From contig NZ_JACMIA010000001.1 of assembly GCF_014252955.1 (NCBI RefSeq), positions 2,688,258 to 2,752,257 of the forward strand: a stretch of DNA of 64,000 bases, in the 5' to 3' direction. Position 1 is the stretch's first letter. Each line of letters begins with the position of its first letter. This document shows positions 33,808 to 44,584 of this stretch, piece after piece. A program made the position numbers and the translations under genes. The stretch is from Stappia sp. 28M-7 (GTDB lineage Bacteria; Pseudomonadota; Alphaproteobacteria; Rhizobiales; Stappiaceae). The notes below the pieces were generated by a model. The model was not told where the DNA came from and made no database searches. It was given only the letters and a program-made list of their open reading frames with translations.

Positions 33808-35237
33808 CGCTGCCCCCGCCCCTGGCTGAAGCACGCACCGTCCCCTATTCGCTGCGCCGGCGGCTGACCGTCGGCATGGTCGCCGGCTTCCTGGCGATCC
33901 TCGTCGTGCTGTCCATCGGCCTGTGGACCTACGCGCGCAACGCCGCCAACCAGACCTACGACCTGCTGCTGGCCGGCTCGGCCATCGCCATCCTGGAGCG
34001 CATCTCGCCGACGCCCGACGGGCTGATCGTCGACATTCCCTCCTCGGCGCTGGAGATCGTTGGCCTCGCCAAGGAGGACCGGGTCTTCTACCGCGTCTTT
34101 CGCCTCGGCGGCAGCACGCTGACCGGCGATGCCGAGCTGCCGCTGCCGCCGGGCGGCGTGCGCGCCGGCGACCAGCCGCGCTTCTTCGATGCCCCCTTCA
34201 GCCGCGAGGTCTCGCGCTTCGTGCTGCAGGGCAAGCTGATCATCGAGCCGACCGGGCCGGACTGGATCATGCTCCAGCTCGGCCACACGCGCCGCGCGCG
34301 CGATGCGATGCAGATGGACCTTTTCTCCAAGGGGCTGGCCGGCCTCGTCGCCATCGCCGTGCTCGGCCTCGTCTTCATGCGGCTCGGCATCAACCGGGCG
34401 ATGGCTCCGCTCGCCGGCATCGAGGCCGACATCCGCGGCCGGGAGCCCTCCGACATGACGCCGCTGGACGCCAAGCCGCCGCGCGAGGTGGAGGGGCTGA
34501 TCGGCGCCATCAACGACTTCATGGGCCGTCTCGTCACCAGCAAGGAGCACGCCCAGTCCTTCATCGCCGATGTCGCCCACCAGATGCGCACCTCGCTCGC
34601 CGCCCTGCAGGGGCAGTTGCAGCTGGCCGCCGAGCAGGACGAACCCGAGCGCATGCGCCAGCGGCTGGAGCGCGCCTCCGAGCAGGCGACGCGCACCATC
34701 CGCCTCACCAACCAGCTCCTGTCGCATGCCATGGTCACCCATCGCGGCATCGACGAGCCGGTCGAGAAGATCGACCTGATGCCGCTGATCCGGGCCTCGG
34801 TCGAGGAGTTCCTGCGCCACCCGGAGACCGAAGGCATCGACATCGCCGTGCTGCACGACGACCTGCCGGCCGGCTCCGCCCTGCTCATCGCCGATCCGGT
34901 GGCGCTGCGCGAGGCCCTGCGCAACCTGCTCGACAATGCCACACGGCACGGACCGAAGGACATCCGTATCGACATCGGCCTGTCACGTACCCGGATCGAT
35001 GAGCGCGAGGCCCTGTGCATCTCGCTGGACGACAGTGGTCCGGGCATTCCGGCGGCCGAACGCGAAAAGGTGCTGGAACGCTTCTATTCGCTGAACCGGG
35101 CCGGCGGGGGATCCGGCATCGGGCTCAGCATCGTCAACGCGGTGGCGCGCAGCCATGGCGGCCGGCTCGCCCTTTGCGACAGCCGGCTCGGCGGGTTGCG
35201 CGTCGAGCTGGACCTGCCGGTCGACGGGCCGGCGTGA
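33804..35237 (+). CDS. tctE: TctE-like sensor histidine kinase
   Basis: The 477-residue protein has an N-terminal membrane helix (LTVGMVAGFLAILVVLSIGLW), a periplasmic sensor of about 150 residues, a second helix (GLAGLVAIAVLGLVFMRLGI), a HAMP-like linker and a kinase core. H259 in DVAHQMRTSLAAL is the phosphorylated histidine; the box has Q-M-R instead of the common E-L-R, as in the TctE group. LRNLLDNATRHGP and DSGPGI are the N and G1 boxes. The 81-base gap downstream leads to a periplasmic binding protein gene. Confidence 0.9.
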   Translation: MTLPPPLAEARTVPYSLRRRLTVGMVAGFLAILVVLSIGLWTYARNAANQTYDLLLAGSAIAILERISPTPDGLIVDIPSSALEIVGLAKEDRVFYRVFRLGGSTLTGDAELPLPPGGVRAGDQPRFFDAPFSREVSRFVLQGKLIIEPTGPDWIMLQLGHTRRARDAMQMDLFSKGLAGLVAIAVLGLVFMRLGINRAMAPLAGIEADIRGREPSDMTPLDAKPPREVEGLIGAINDFMGRLVTSKEHAQSFIADVAHQMRTSLAALQGQLQLAAEQDEPERMRQRLERASEQATRTIRLTNQLLSHAMVTHRGIDEPVEKIDLMPLIRASVEEFLRHPETEGIDIAVLHDDLPAGSALLIADPVALREALRNLLDNATRHGPKDIRIDIGLSRTRIDEREALCISLDDSGPGIPAAEREKVLERFYSLNRAGGGSGIGLSIVNAVARSHGGRLALCDSRLGGLRVELDLPVDGPA

Positions 35238-35318
35238 CGTGAGAGGGGGCGACCGGCGCGAGCGAACCAGCGCCGGCACCCGACAGGGAACGGAAACGGG
35301 AACGGGAGGAAGACGGGC

Positions 35319-36431
35319 ATGACGCTTGCGTCCCTTGCCATGACACGCATCGCCGCCGCGCGCCGCATGCTTGCCGCCGCGCGCGGCGTGGCAGCGCTGG
35401 CCCCCGCCGTGCTCGGCGCGGCAGCACTTGCCATGGCCGGCATCGGCCCCGCCCGGGCCCAGACCGTGCTGACCATCTACAGCGCCACCGACACCTCGGC
35501 GATGACGGAGGTGATCGCCCGCTTCGAGGCGACCCATCCGGCGGTCAAGGTCGAGTATGTCGAATACAACACGTCCGAGCTTTACGAGGCCATCGCCTCG
35601 CATCGCCATTCGGTCGACGTGGTGATCAGCTCCTCGATGGACCTGCAGGCGAAGCTGGTGAACAGCGGCGATGCCTACGCCTTCAGCCCACCCAATGCCG
35701 ATGCCCTGCCCGAATGGGCGCGCTGGCGCGGCGAGCTCTACGGCTTCACCTGGGAGCCGGTGGTCATGGTCTACAACAAGAAGGCCTTCGCCGACCGGCC
35801 GCTGCCGCAGACCCGTTCCGAGCTTGCCGGCATGATCCGCGACGACCCGGACTTCTTTCGCGGGCGCGTCGGCACCTACGACATCCACCTGTCCGGCGTC
35901 GGCTACCTCTTCGCCACCCAGGACGCCCAGCGCGGCTACCAGTTCTCGCGCGTCGCCGAATCCTTCGGCCGCGCCCGCGCCCGCACCTTCTGCTGCACCC
36001 GCGACGTGCTCGACCGCGTCGCCAGCGGCGAGCTGGTCTACGGCTACAACATGATCGGCTCCTACACGCTCGGCGTCGCACGCAACGACGAGCGCATCGG
36101 CTACTACCTGCTCGACGACTACACGCTGGTGATGAGCCGCACCGCCTTTATCCCCGAAACCGCGCCGAACAAGCGGGCCGCCGTTTCCTTCGTCAATTTT
36201 CTCCTGTCCCCGCAAGGCCAGGCCGCCCTTGCCTCCTCGCCGGAACTTATCCCCCTCCTGCCCGAGGCGAACGCGGCCTCCGGCCATAGCGGCGTGCCGG
36301 GCACCGAAGGGCGCTCGCTGCTGCCGATCCGGCTCGGCACCGGCCTGCTCACCTATCTCGACCGGCTGAAGAAGGAGGCCTTCCTCGCCGACTGGTCGGC
36401 GGCGATGCAGGTCGAAAGCGCCTCGCAGTAG
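35319..36431 (+). CDS. Periplasmic binding protein (family 1/FbpA-like) linked to the TctDE system
   Basis: The 370-residue protein has a long signal peptide (about 1-48, ending GIGPARAQ) and the two-lobed fold of iron(III)/phosphoglycerate-type binding proteins: TVLTIYSATDTSAMTEVIARFEATHPAVKVEYVEYNTSELY, then TWEPVVMVYNKKAF and GYNMIGSYTLG. No permease or ATPase gene follows; a strong terminator does. It may therefore present a ligand to the TctE-like sensor rather than serve transport, in the manner of the binding-protein-like PgtC of Salmonella (inference). FCCTRDV contains an unusual Cys pair. The start at 35319 has a GGGAGGAAG ribosome site. Confidence 0.8.
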   Translation: MTLASLAMTRIAAARRMLAAARGVAALAPAVLGAAALAMAGIGPARAQTVLTIYSATDTSAMTEVIARFEATHPAVKVEYVEYNTSELYEAIASHRHSVDVVISSSMDLQAKLVNSGDAYAFSPPNADALPEWARWRGELYGFTWEPVVMVYNKKAFADRPLPQTRSELAGMIRDDPDFFRGRVGTYDIHLSGVGYLFATQDAQRGYQFSRVAESFGRARARTFCCTRDVLDRVASGELVYGYNMIGSYTLGVARNDERIGYYLLDDYTLVMSRTAFIPETAPNKRAAVSFVNFLLSPQGQAALASSPELIPLLPEANAASGHSGVPGTEGRSLLPIRLGTGLLTYLDRLKKEAFLADWSAAMQVESASQ

Positions 36432-36450
36432 AGTGCGGGGATAAACGGCC

Positions 36451-36486
36451 AAAGGCCGGCCCGGAGGAGCCTCCGGCCGGCCTTTT
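36451..36486 (+). terminator. Strong terminator after the tctDE-binding-protein operon
   Basis: AAAGGCCGGC pairs with GCCGGCCTTT (36476-36485), and the inner CCGGAGG/CCTCCGG extends the stem to about 16 bp with one bulge. A run of T follows. Confidence 0.85.
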
Positions 36487-36535
36487 CGCGATTTTGGGCA
36501 TCTTGCGACGCCCGACTCCAAAAAAACGCGATTTC

Positions 36536-36562
36536 GAGACGGAATTTTGCAAAATCCGTCTC
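36536..36562 (-). terminator. Inverted repeat downstream of the sugar ABC ATPase gene
   Basis: GAGACGGAATTTT and AAAATCCGTCTC form a near-perfect 12-bp stem with a GC loop. On the minus strand it follows the ATPase stop by about 45 bases and is followed by a T7 run after ten further bases. A terminator is likely; a convergent-region regulatory hairpin is possible. Confidence 0.6.
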
Positions 36563-36608
36563 AATCTCGATATCGCCTGCAAGCTCTTGTCATCATAGAA
36601 GAAAACGC

Positions 36609-37685
36609 TCAGAGAGCCTCGATCCGCGCACCATTTTCGCCGTCGAAATAGTGCAGGTCCGCAAGCTCGTAATCGAGGCTTATCCTCTCGTTCGGGCGCA
36701 GCGCCACGGTCGGCGCCAGCCGGGCCGTCAGCTCCTGGCCGCCGAGCCGGCAGATCGCCATCGTGTCCGAGCCGAGCGGCTCGAACACCTCGACCACCGG
36801 GGCGATGGCGCCCCCCTTGTCCCCGGCAAAGGCGAGATGCTCCGGGCGGATGCCGACGTCCAGCCGCGCCCCGTCGGCAGCCGCCACCTCGCCCAGCCGC
36901 AGGGCCGCATCGCCCACCCGCAGCACCGGCGAACTGCCTGATCTGTCGACATTTCCGCTGAACACATTCATCTGCGGCGAGCCGATGAACTCGCCGACGA
37001 ATCGGCAGTTCGGCCGGCTGTACAGCTCGATCGGATGGCCCTGCTGCACGATTTTACCCCCGCGCAGCACCACCACCCGGTCGGCTAGCGTCATCGCTTC
37101 CGTCTGGTCATGGGTGACATAGACCGTCGTGGTCTTGAGCATCGCGTGCAAGCGCTTGATTTGCGTACGCATTTCGACACGGAGCTTGGCATCGAGGTTC
37201 GACAGCGGCTCATCGAACAGGAACACCGCGGGCTTTCTCACGATGGCCCGGCCCATGGCGACGCGCTGGCGCTGGCCGCCCGAAAGCTGCCCCGGCTTGC
37301 GGTCGAGATAGGCCTCGATCTGGAGGATACGTGCCGCCTCGCGCACCTTCGGCTCGATCTCGGAAGCCTTCAACCCCCTCATTTTCAAGCCGAATCCGAT
37401 ATTCTCGGCCACGCTCATATGCGGGTATAGCGCGTAGTCCTGAAACACCATGGCCACGTCCCGGTCGCGCGGCTCCACGTCGTTGACGACCCGCTCGCCG
37501 ATCTTCAGGACGCCGCCCGAAATCTCCTCGAGCCCGGCGATCATCCGCAGCATCGTCGACTTGCCGCATCCCGACGGCCCGACGAAAGCGACGAATTCCC
37601 CGTCCTCGATGTCCAGGCTGACCCCATGGATCGCCCGCACCGACCCGTAGTCCTTGACGATCCCCTCCAGCCGGATATCCGCCAT
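36609..37685 (-). CDS. Sugar ABC transporter ATPase (UgpC/MalK type)
   Basis: The 358-residue protein has Walker A GPSGCGKST (about 36-44), Q-loop MVFQDYALYPHMSV, signature LSGGQRQRV, Walker B FLFDEPLSNLD, VTHDQTEAM, and a C-terminal TOBE domain (about 280-355). Motifs DYALYPHMSVAENIGFGLKMRG and NRDVAMVFQ-type sequence are those of sugar-importing MalK/UgpC/MsmK ATPases. It is divergent from the GntR regulator gene. It lies at the other end of the locus from the binding protein and permease genes (39497-42640) and completes that transporter. Confidence 0.93.
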   Translation of the reverse strand: MADIRLEGIVKDYGSVRAIHGVSLDIEDGEFVAFVGPSGCGKSTMLRMIAGLEEISGGVLKIGERVVNDVEPRDRDVAMVFQDYALYPHMSVAENIGFGLKMRGLKASEIEPKVREAARILQIEAYLDRKPGQLSGGQRQRVAMGRAIVRKPAVFLFDEPLSNLDAKLRVEMRTQIKRLHAMLKTTTVYVTHDQTEAMTLADRVVVLRGGKIVQQGHPIELYSRPNCRFVGEFIGSPQMNVFSGNVDRSGSSPVLRVGDAALRLGEVAAADGARLDVGIRPEHLAFAGDKGGAIAPVVEVFEPLGSDTMAICRLGGQELTARLAPTVALRPNERISLDYELADLHYFDGENGARIEAL

Positions 37686-37723
37686 GGCCCTCTCCCTTGA
37701 CCGCCCGCTTCTACGGGGCTTGC

Positions 37724-37758
37724 ATTATCGATAATTTGAATGTTATCGATATCGATAA
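37724..37758. promoter_or_regulatory. Paired palindromic operators in the GntR-ATPase divergent promoter region
   Basis: ATTATCGATAAT (37724-37735) and TTATCGATATCGATAA (37743-37758) are perfect palindromes separated by 7 bp, in the 163-bp divergent spacer. They lie beside the ATPase start and are candidate GntR-type binding sites. Confidence 0.7.
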
Positions 37759-37848
37759 TGAAGCGCAACCCCGGTCGGCAACCCCGACGGGCGGAGCGAA
37801 AAAGGGTCGCCGGCGCACGGTTGGCGACAAGCAGGGAGCCGCTGTCTG

Positions 37849-38543
37849 ATGGCCGTTGAGAGCTTCTCGACCGCATCCGTGATGGATCTTGTCCCCCGTC
37901 AGTCGAGCCGGCGCAGCCATGCCGTCTTCGTCGCCTTGCAGAAGGAGATCGTGCTCGGCGAGCTGCCGCCGGACTCCTCCCTGACCGAGATGGAACTGGC
38001 CCAGCGCTTTCAGTGCAGCCAGAGCACGGTGCGCGAGGCATTGATGCAGCTGTCCGAGGAAGGGCTGGTCAAGCGCCTGCCCCATCGCGGCACGCTGGTC
38101 GCCCCCTGCCGCGCCGCCGATGCCCGCGCGCTTATCAACATCCGCCGCGAGGTGGAGTGCACCTATCTGGAAGAGGTGCTGCGCAATTCCGGCCGCGGCC
38201 TCGTCGGCCAGCTCCGCGACGAGCTGAACGCCATGCGCAACGCCGCCCGCGACGGCGACGAGTATCGGCTCTCGGTGCATGACCGCGCCTTCCACACCAC
38301 CTTGTTCGCGGCCGCCGACCTGCCGCTGGTGGTGCCGATCCTGACCCGCTGCCTGATCCACAATCACCGCTACAAGATCATGAACTCCCAGCCGAACCGC
38401 GCGCTGGAAGAGACGGCCGAGCGGCATGTCCCCATCATCGACGCGCTCAAGGACGGCGATCTGGAGCGCCTACGCACAGTGCTCGGCCACCACATTTCCA
38501 CCATCGTCGATTTCGGCCCGGACCTGACCGAGGACGCCGGAGC

Positions 38544-38547
<4 letters not shown>
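37849..38547 (+). CDS. GntR-family (FadR subfamily) regulator
   Basis: The 232-residue protein has an N-terminal winged helix (about 20-90): QSSRRSHAVFVALQKEIVLGELPPDSSLTEMELAQRFQCSQSTVREALMQLSEEGLV. The FCD ligand-binding domain (about 98-222) has the metal ligands suggested by D144 (VHDRAFH), H148-type and later His residues (NHRYKIMNSQ, ERHVPIIDAL, GHHIST). It is divergent from the ATPase gene and overlaps the downstream hydrolase gene by 4 bases. It probably controls the whole sugar locus, sensing a sugar or sugar acid. Confidence 0.9.
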
Positions 38548-39461
<914 letters not shown>

Positions 39462-39496
39462 GGAGCGGCCTGAAACTCCAGGGAGGAACCAAACCA

Positions 39497-40714
39497 ATGA
39501 AAATACTCAGGAAAATCACTGTAGCCGCCAGCGCTCTGACGCTGATGGCCAGCCTTGCCCATGCCGACAGCACCGTGCGCTTCTGGTATCACTTCGACAA
39601 TGCCGACAACCCGATGAACGAGCTCGTCGCCGAGTTCGAGAAGCAGAATCCGGGCATCAAGGTCGAAGCCGAGAACATTCCCTGGAACAGCTACTACGAC
39701 AATCTCTACACCGCGATCATCGGCGGGAATGCCCCCGACGCGGCGATGGTCAAGATGTTCGCGCAGCCGCGCCTCGTCGAGATGGGGGCGCTCGAGCCCA
39801 TCGGCGCACGCATCGACGCCTGGGACGGCAAGGCCGGCCTCGAGGACAACCTGCTGAACCTCACCAGGGCCTCCGACGGCGAGACCTATTATCTCCCCGT
39901 CCAGTACGTCGTGCTCTACCTCTACTATCGCCAGGACATGCTGGACGAGCTCGGCCTCAAGGTACCGGCGACCTGCGACGAATTCCGCAATGTCGCCAAG
40001 GCCTTGACCCGCGACACCAACGGCGATGGCTCTCCGGACGTCTACGGCTTCGGCTTCCGGGGCGGCAAGGGCGGCCACGACCACTGGGCGAGCCTTACCC
40101 TCTCCCACGAAGGCGTCAGCCTCGAGGACGGCCTGACCTCCGAGGCGGGGATTGCCGGCACACAGTACGTCGTCGACCTCTTCCGCAAGGACGGCGTCTT
40201 CCCGCCCTCCGCGCCCAATGACGGCTTCCAGGAAATCCTCGGTGCCTTCAAGGCCGGCAAGACGGCGATGACCATCCACCACATCGGCTCGGCCAACGGC
40301 ATCGTCGAGGTGCTCGGCGACAAGGTCTCGGCCGCGCCGGTGCCCGAATGCGGCGGCGGCCGCTGGACCTCCTTCGGCGACGAGAGCACCGCGGTCCTCT
40401 CTTCGGCCTCCGACAAGGACGCGGCCTGGAAGTGGATCTCCTTCCTCTCCTCGCCGGTCAACAACGCCAGGTTCAACGAGGCGACCGGCCAGCTGCCGGT
40501 GGTCAAGTCGGATGCCGAGAGCTGGTCGCTGCACCCGCAGCGCTTCGTCAAGGCGACGGTGGACTCCCTTCCCTATGCCCACCTTCTGCCTAACGTCTCG
40601 CAGACCTCCGACTTCGTGAACACCGTCTGGCCGGTCAACATGCAGCGCGCGCTGACCGGCGAGATCACGGCGCAGGAGATGAACGAGAAGATCGCCGAGC
40701 TCTACGCGCAGTAA
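39497..40714 (+). CDS. Sugar ABC transporter substrate-binding protein
   Basis: The 405-residue protein starts MKILRKITVAASALTLMASLAHA with a signal peptide cleaved before DSTVRFWYHFDN. It has the family 1 (MalE-like) fold: NPMNELVAEFEKQNPGIKVEAENIPWNSYYDNLYTAIIGGNAPDAAM and the later FKAGKTAMTIHHIG. The Trp/Tyr-rich pattern fits an oligosaccharide or glycoside ligand. The ATG at 39497 follows GGGAGGAAC. In the 178-bp gap to the permease gene, a 6-bp stem (GCACCC/GGGTGC at 40785-40800) may limit expression of the membrane genes. Confidence 0.92.
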   Translation: MKILRKITVAASALTLMASLAHADSTVRFWYHFDNADNPMNELVAEFEKQNPGIKVEAENIPWNSYYDNLYTAIIGGNAPDAAMVKMFAQPRLVEMGALEPIGARIDAWDGKAGLEDNLLNLTRASDGETYYLPVQYVVLYLYYRQDMLDELGLKVPATCDEFRNVAKALTRDTNGDGSPDVYGFGFRGGKGGHDHWASLTLSHEGVSLEDGLTSEAGIAGTQYVVDLFRKDGVFPPSAPNDGFQEILGAFKAGKTAMTIHHIGSANGIVEVLGDKVSAAPVPECGGGRWTSFGDESTAVLSSASDKDAAWKWISFLSSPVNNARFNEATGQLPVVKSDAESWSLHPQRFVKATVDSLPYAHLLPNVSQTSDFVNTVWPVNMQRALTGEITAQEMNEKIAELYAQ

Positions 40715-40892
40715 AGGCGGTTATCCCCTGAATGCGGCCGGCGGGGCGCGAGCCGCCTTGCCCGTCGCCTTCCTGGAGCCGCCGGCACCCGAACGGGTGC
40801 GGGCACGCGGCTCCGGCATTCTGGAACCGATCAGTTTTCAGGGCTTTCGGCCAGGTTCGGCCACGCCCGCTGATCCAGCCGACGGCCAGACC

Positions 40893-41810
40893 ATGACCGA
40901 TACAACCGTTCCCGATGCCGGGCCGACCGGGCGCCCGCTCGGCCGGCGCGTGCTCCCTTACGCCATGTTGTCCCCGGCGGTGCTGGTGACGCTGGCCATC
41001 GTCTTCTTCCCCATGGTGCAGACCGCCTGGATGAGCCTGCACGACTACGTGCTGTTCCGCCCGAACCATTTCGAGTTCATCGGGCTCGACAATTTCCGCA
41101 AGGCCTTGGCCGACGAGGTGTTCTGGATATCCCTGCAGCACACCGCGATCTGGATCGGCATCACGATCCCGGCGCAGGTCCTGCTCGGCCTCGCCACCGC
41201 CTTGCTGCTGAACCAGGACTTTCCCTGGCGTCCGCTCGCCCGCGCGCTGATCATCATCCCCTGGGCCCTGCCGTCGGTCGTGATCGCCCTGATGTGGGTG
41301 TGGATCTACGACAGCAACTACGGCTTGATGAACGACTTCCTGCTGCGCCTCGGTCTCATCGAGCAGGCCGTGCCCTGGCTCGCCCGGCCCGACACCGCGC
41401 TCGGTGCCATCATCCTGACGCTGACCTGGCAGGGCTTTCCGTTCTTCGCGGTCATGATCCTCGCCGGCCTGCAGTCGATCCCACGCAGCTATTACGAGGC
41501 CGCGGCCATCGACGGGGCCAGCACCTGGCGCCAGTTCTGGCACATCACCCTACCCGGGATCTCCGGCGTCCTGGTGACGGCAATCCTGCTGCGGATGATC
41601 TGGGTCGCCAATTCCTTCGACGTCATCTTCGTCATGACCGGTGGCGGGCCGGGCTACAGCACCTACACCCTGCCGCTCTATGCCTTCGTCAAGTCCCGCA
41701 CCAATCTCGACTTCGGCTACGGCTCCGCGCTGGCCGTCCTGTTCACCCTGCTGCTGATGGTGGTCGTGCTCGTCTACCTGCGCCGCACCGGAAAGGCGGT
41801 GAGCCGATGA
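40893..41810 (+). CDS. Sugar ABC transporter permease (MalF/UgpA-like)
   Basis: The 305-residue protein has six membrane segments. The EAA loop is [25 protein letters not shown] (about 202-226), the ATPase-contact motif. [34 protein letters not shown] is the first helix and family start. The start at 40893 is chosen for length; upstream in-frame codons are non-conserved. It overlaps the second permease gene by 4 bases. Confidence 0.92.
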   Translation: MTDTTVPDAGPTGRPLGRRVLPYAMLSPAVLVTLAIVFFPMVQTAWMSLHDYVLFRPNHFEFIGLDNFRKALADEVFWISLQHTAIWIGITIPAQVLLGLATALLLNQDFPWRPLARALIIIPWALPSVVIALMWVWIYDSNYGLMNDFLLRLGLIEQAVPWLARPDTALGAIILTLTWQGFPFFAVMILAGLQSIPRSYYEAAAIDGASTWRQFWHITLPGISGVLVTAILLRMIWVANSFDVIFVMTGGGPGYSTYTLPLYAFVKSRTNLDFGYGSALAVLFTLLLMVVVLVYLRRTGKAVSR

Positions 41811-42640
41811 GACTGCGCAAGCTCCCCCTGTGGCGGCGGATCCTGACCGTCGACCTGCCGATGCTGGCGATCCTGGCCTTCACGCTCGGACCTTATGCCT
41901 GGATGTTCCTCACCTCGGTGACGCCGGAAGCCAGGCTTTTCGTGGAAGGTCCGTCGATCCTCGGCGCGACATTCGAAAACTATGCCCGCCTGTTCCGCAC
42001 CGTCGGCTTCGGCCGCAACCTGCTCGACAGCCTGATCGTCGCAGGCGGCACGGTGGTCGTAGGGCTGTCCCTGTCGATCACCGCCGCCTACTCGTTCTCG
42101 CGCTTCGAGTTCCGGGCCAAGCGCCTGCTGATGATGCAGTTCCTGCTCATCAACATGTTCCCGCTCGTGCTGCTGATCCTGCCGCTTTTCGTGCTGATGC
42201 GCGTGCTCGGCCTGCTGGACACCCACGCGGCGCTGATCATCGCCAACTCGACCATCGCCATCCCGTTCTCGGTCTGGATGATGGTCAGCTACATGAACGG
42301 CATTCCGCGCTCGCTCGACGAGGCGGCGATGACCGACGGGTGCTCGCGGCTCGGCGCGCTGCGCCGGGTGATCCTGCCGCTCTGCGCACCGGGCATCGTC
42401 GCGACCGGCATCTACATCTTCATCACCGCCTGGAACGAGTACCTCTACGCACTGACGCTGGGCGGCCGCAACGTGCGCACCATCACCGTCGCGGTGCAGA
42501 CCCTGATCGGCGAATACGAGGTCCAGTGGGGCCTGCTCACCGCCGGCGGCATCATCGGCGCCATGCCCGCGACCGTTCTCTTCCTGCTCGTCCAGAAACG
42601 CCTCATCTCCGGCCTCACCCAGGGCGCGGTGAAGGGCTGA
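41807..42640 (+). CDS. Sugar ABC transporter permease (MalG/UgpE-like)
   Basis: The 277-residue protein has six membrane segments and the EAA loop [29 protein letters not shown] (about 173-201). The ending [21 protein letters not shown] is the standard MalG-type C-terminus. It pairs with the preceding permease. The isomerase gene follows after 20 bases. Confidence 0.93.
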   Translation: MRLRKLPLWRRILTVDLPMLAILAFTLGPYAWMFLTSVTPEARLFVEGPSILGATFENYARLFRTVGFGRNLLDSLIVAGGTVVVGLSLSITAAYSFSRFEFRAKRLLMMQFLLINMFPLVLLILPLFVLMRVLGLLDTHAALIIANSTIAIPFSVWMMVSYMNGIPRSLDEAAMTDGCSRLGALRRVILPLCAPGIVATGIYIFITAWNEYLYALTLGGRNVRTITVAVQTLIGEYEVQWGLLTAGGIIGAMPATVLFLLVQKRLISGLTQGAVKG

Positions 42641-42660
42641 GACTCGAAAGGACCCTCCCC

Positions 42661-43548
42661 TTGAAGAACCCGATTGGCATCATCTCCATGCAGTTCGTCC
42701 GCCCCTTCACGGGCGCCGACCTGCATCACTTCGCAAGGGCGGCGAAGCTCGGCTTCGACTTCGTCGAGCTGCTGGTGCCTGAGCCCGAGGACGGGCTCGA
42801 CCTTGCCGAAACGCGGCGCGCCGCCGAGGACGCCGGCCTCTTCCTGGTGCTGGCAGCGCGCGTCTCGCCGACCCGCTCCATCGCCTCGGACGACCCCGCC
42901 AACTGCCAGGGCGGGCTCGACTACCTCAAGCGCTGCGTCGATGTCGCAGAGGGCCTCGGCGCCCGGATGATCGGCGGTCCGCTCTACGGCGAGCCGATGG
43001 TCTTTGCCGGCCGTCCGCCCGTGCCGCGCAGCGATGCCGACATTGCGGCCCGCGCCGAGCGCACCGTCGAGGGACTCAAGCAGGCGGCGGCCGTTGCCCG
43101 CTCCGCCGGCAAGGTGCTGGCGCTGGAAGCACTGAACCGGTTCGAAACCGACGTGATCTCGACGACACGGCAGGCAATCGAGGTGGTCGACGCAGTTGGT
43201 GATGCGGGCCTCGGCCTGATGCTCGACACGTTCCACATGAACATGGAGGACCGCTCGATCCCCGACGCGATCCGCGCCGCCGGCAATCGCATCGTCCATT
43301 TCCAGGCCAACGAGAACCATCGCGGCCACCCCGGCACCGGCCATATCGACTGGCCGGCGGTGATGCGGGCCCTGCATCAGGTCGGCTACACCGGCCCGAT
43401 CTCGCTGGAGCCCTTCCGCCGCGCCGACGACCGGGTGGCGCTGCCCATCGCCCATTGGCGCGCACCGCGCGAGGACGAAAGCGCAAAGCTGATGGCCGGC
43501 CTCGGCGTCATCCGCAACGCGCTGGCGCTGGCGGAGGTCGACCAATGA
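42661..43548 (+). CDS. Sugar phosphate isomerase/epimerase (AP-endonuclease-2-like TIM barrel)
   Basis: The 295-residue protein is a xylose-isomerase-like TIM barrel. Metal ligands are likely E143-type ([11 protein letters not shown]), D-type in [13 protein letters not shown] in [20 protein letters not shown], and E in ISLEPF. The TTG at 42661 is preferred as start because AAAGGA lies at good spacing and the reading reaches the first strand; an ATG at 42688 would cut into it. It overlaps the dehydrogenase gene by 4 bases. Such enzymes (for example D-psicose/tagatose epimerase or inosose isomerase) convert ketoses or inositols; the substrate here is unknown. Confidence 0.88.
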   Translation: MKNPIGIISMQFVRPFTGADLHHFARAAKLGFDFVELLVPEPEDGLDLAETRRAAEDAGLFLVLAARVSPTRSIASDDPANCQGGLDYLKRCVDVAEGLGARMIGGPLYGEPMVFAGRPPVPRSDADIAARAERTVEGLKQAAAVARSAGKVLALEALNRFETDVISTTRQAIEVVDAVGDAGLGLMLDTFHMNMEDRSIPDAIRAAGNRIVHFQANENHRGHPGTGHIDWPAVMRALHQVGYTGPISLEPFRRADDRVALPIAHWRAPREDESAKLMAGLGVIRNALALAEVDQ

Positions 43549-44537
43549 TCAATATCGGTTGGATCGGCTGCGGCCGCCACGCACGGCAGATGCTGCTGCC
43601 GCAGTTGGGCCGCAACGGCTTCCGCATCGCAGCCCTGTGCGACCGCGATGCGGCCGCGCTCGGCGAGGCGGCGGCGAATTACGGCGTCACCTCCCTGCAC
43701 AGCGACTATCGCGACCTGATCGCCCAGCCGGGTCTCGACGCCATCGGCATGGCGGTCGGGCCGGAGCTGCACCGACTCGCCTCCATCGCAGCGCTGGAGA
43801 AAGGCCTGCCGGTCTTCATGGAAAAGCCCCCCGCAGCCGATGCGGCGGGCGCGCGCGAGGTCGCAGCAGCCTCGCAACGGGCCGGCAAGCCGGTGATCGT
43901 CGGCTTCATGAAGCGCTACTCGACCGGCAACAGGATCGCGCGCAACGTTCTGGACGGAGACAGCTTCGGCAAGGTGCTGGGCATCACCGGCAGCTACATG
44001 ACCGCACCGACCTATTTCGTCGGCGAGCCGGACTATACCGGCTTCTTCCTGCATCACTGCGTCCACTACATGGACCTCATCCCCTGGTTCGCCGGCGAGG
44101 ACTTCGGCGACATGCTGGTGCGATCAGTCAGCCCGGCTCCGGGCAAGCTGCTGCTGCATGTCAACTTCACCACCAGGGGCGGCACGATCGGCAATGTGGT
44201 GATGGGCACGGTGCAGTCGCGCGGCACGCCCATGGAAGAAATCCGCATCATCGGCGACCATGCGCGGCTGGAGATCGACAACATCATCAATGTGCGGCTC
44301 TATCGCGACCCGCCGTTCAAGGCGGACGACCCGGCCGCGACCCTCGATCCGGCCTGCGACACGCTGTCCTGGACGCCAAATTTCACCGCCGCCGCCAACG
44401 AGGACCACAAGGGCTATGCCGCCCTTCTGGCCGACACGGCGCGGGCCCTACGCGGCGAGCAGGCGAACGCGCCGGGCATCGAGGCCGGCGTCCTCGCCAT
44501 GGAGCGGCTGGAACGGATGATCGCGCAGATTTCCTAA
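43545..44537 (+). CDS. Gfo/Idh/MocA-family oxidoreductase
   Basis: The 330-residue protein has an N-terminal NAD(P)-binding Rossmann fold ([21 protein letters not shown]) and the family sequence [11 protein letters not shown], with lysine about 98 as catalytic or substrate contact. The C-terminal domain includes [15 protein letters not shown] and [14 protein letters not shown]. It probably oxidises a sugar or cyclitol formed by the isomerase or released by the hydrolase (inference). It is the last gene of the sugar operon and is followed by a hairpin. Confidence 0.9.
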   Translation: MINIGWIGCGRHARQMLLPQLGRNGFRIAALCDRDAAALGEAAANYGVTSLHSDYRDLIAQPGLDAIGMAVGPELHRLASIAALEKGLPVFMEKPPAADAAGAREVAAASQRAGKPVIVGFMKRYSTGNRIARNVLDGDSFGKVLGITGSYMTAPTYFVGEPDYTGFFLHHCVHYMDLIPWFAGEDFGDMLVRSVSPAPGKLLLHVNFTTRGGTIGNVVMGTVQSRGTPMEEIRIIGDHARLEIDNIINVRLYRDPPFKADDPAATLDPACDTLSWTPNFTAAANEDHKGYAALLADTARALRGEQANAPGIEAGVLAMERLERMIAQIS

Positions 44538-44542
44538 AAAAG

Positions 44543-44572
44543 CCGCGCGTGAAGCGAAGGCTCCACGCGCGG
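44543..44572. terminator. Hairpin between the sugar operon and the convergent hyuB
   Basis: A perfect 9-bp stem (CCGCGCGTG / CACGCGCGG) with a 12-nt loop. An A6 run precedes the left arm, which gives a T-run after the hairpin on the minus strand. Confidence 0.7.
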
Positions 44573-44584
44573 TTCCGCGCCCTG

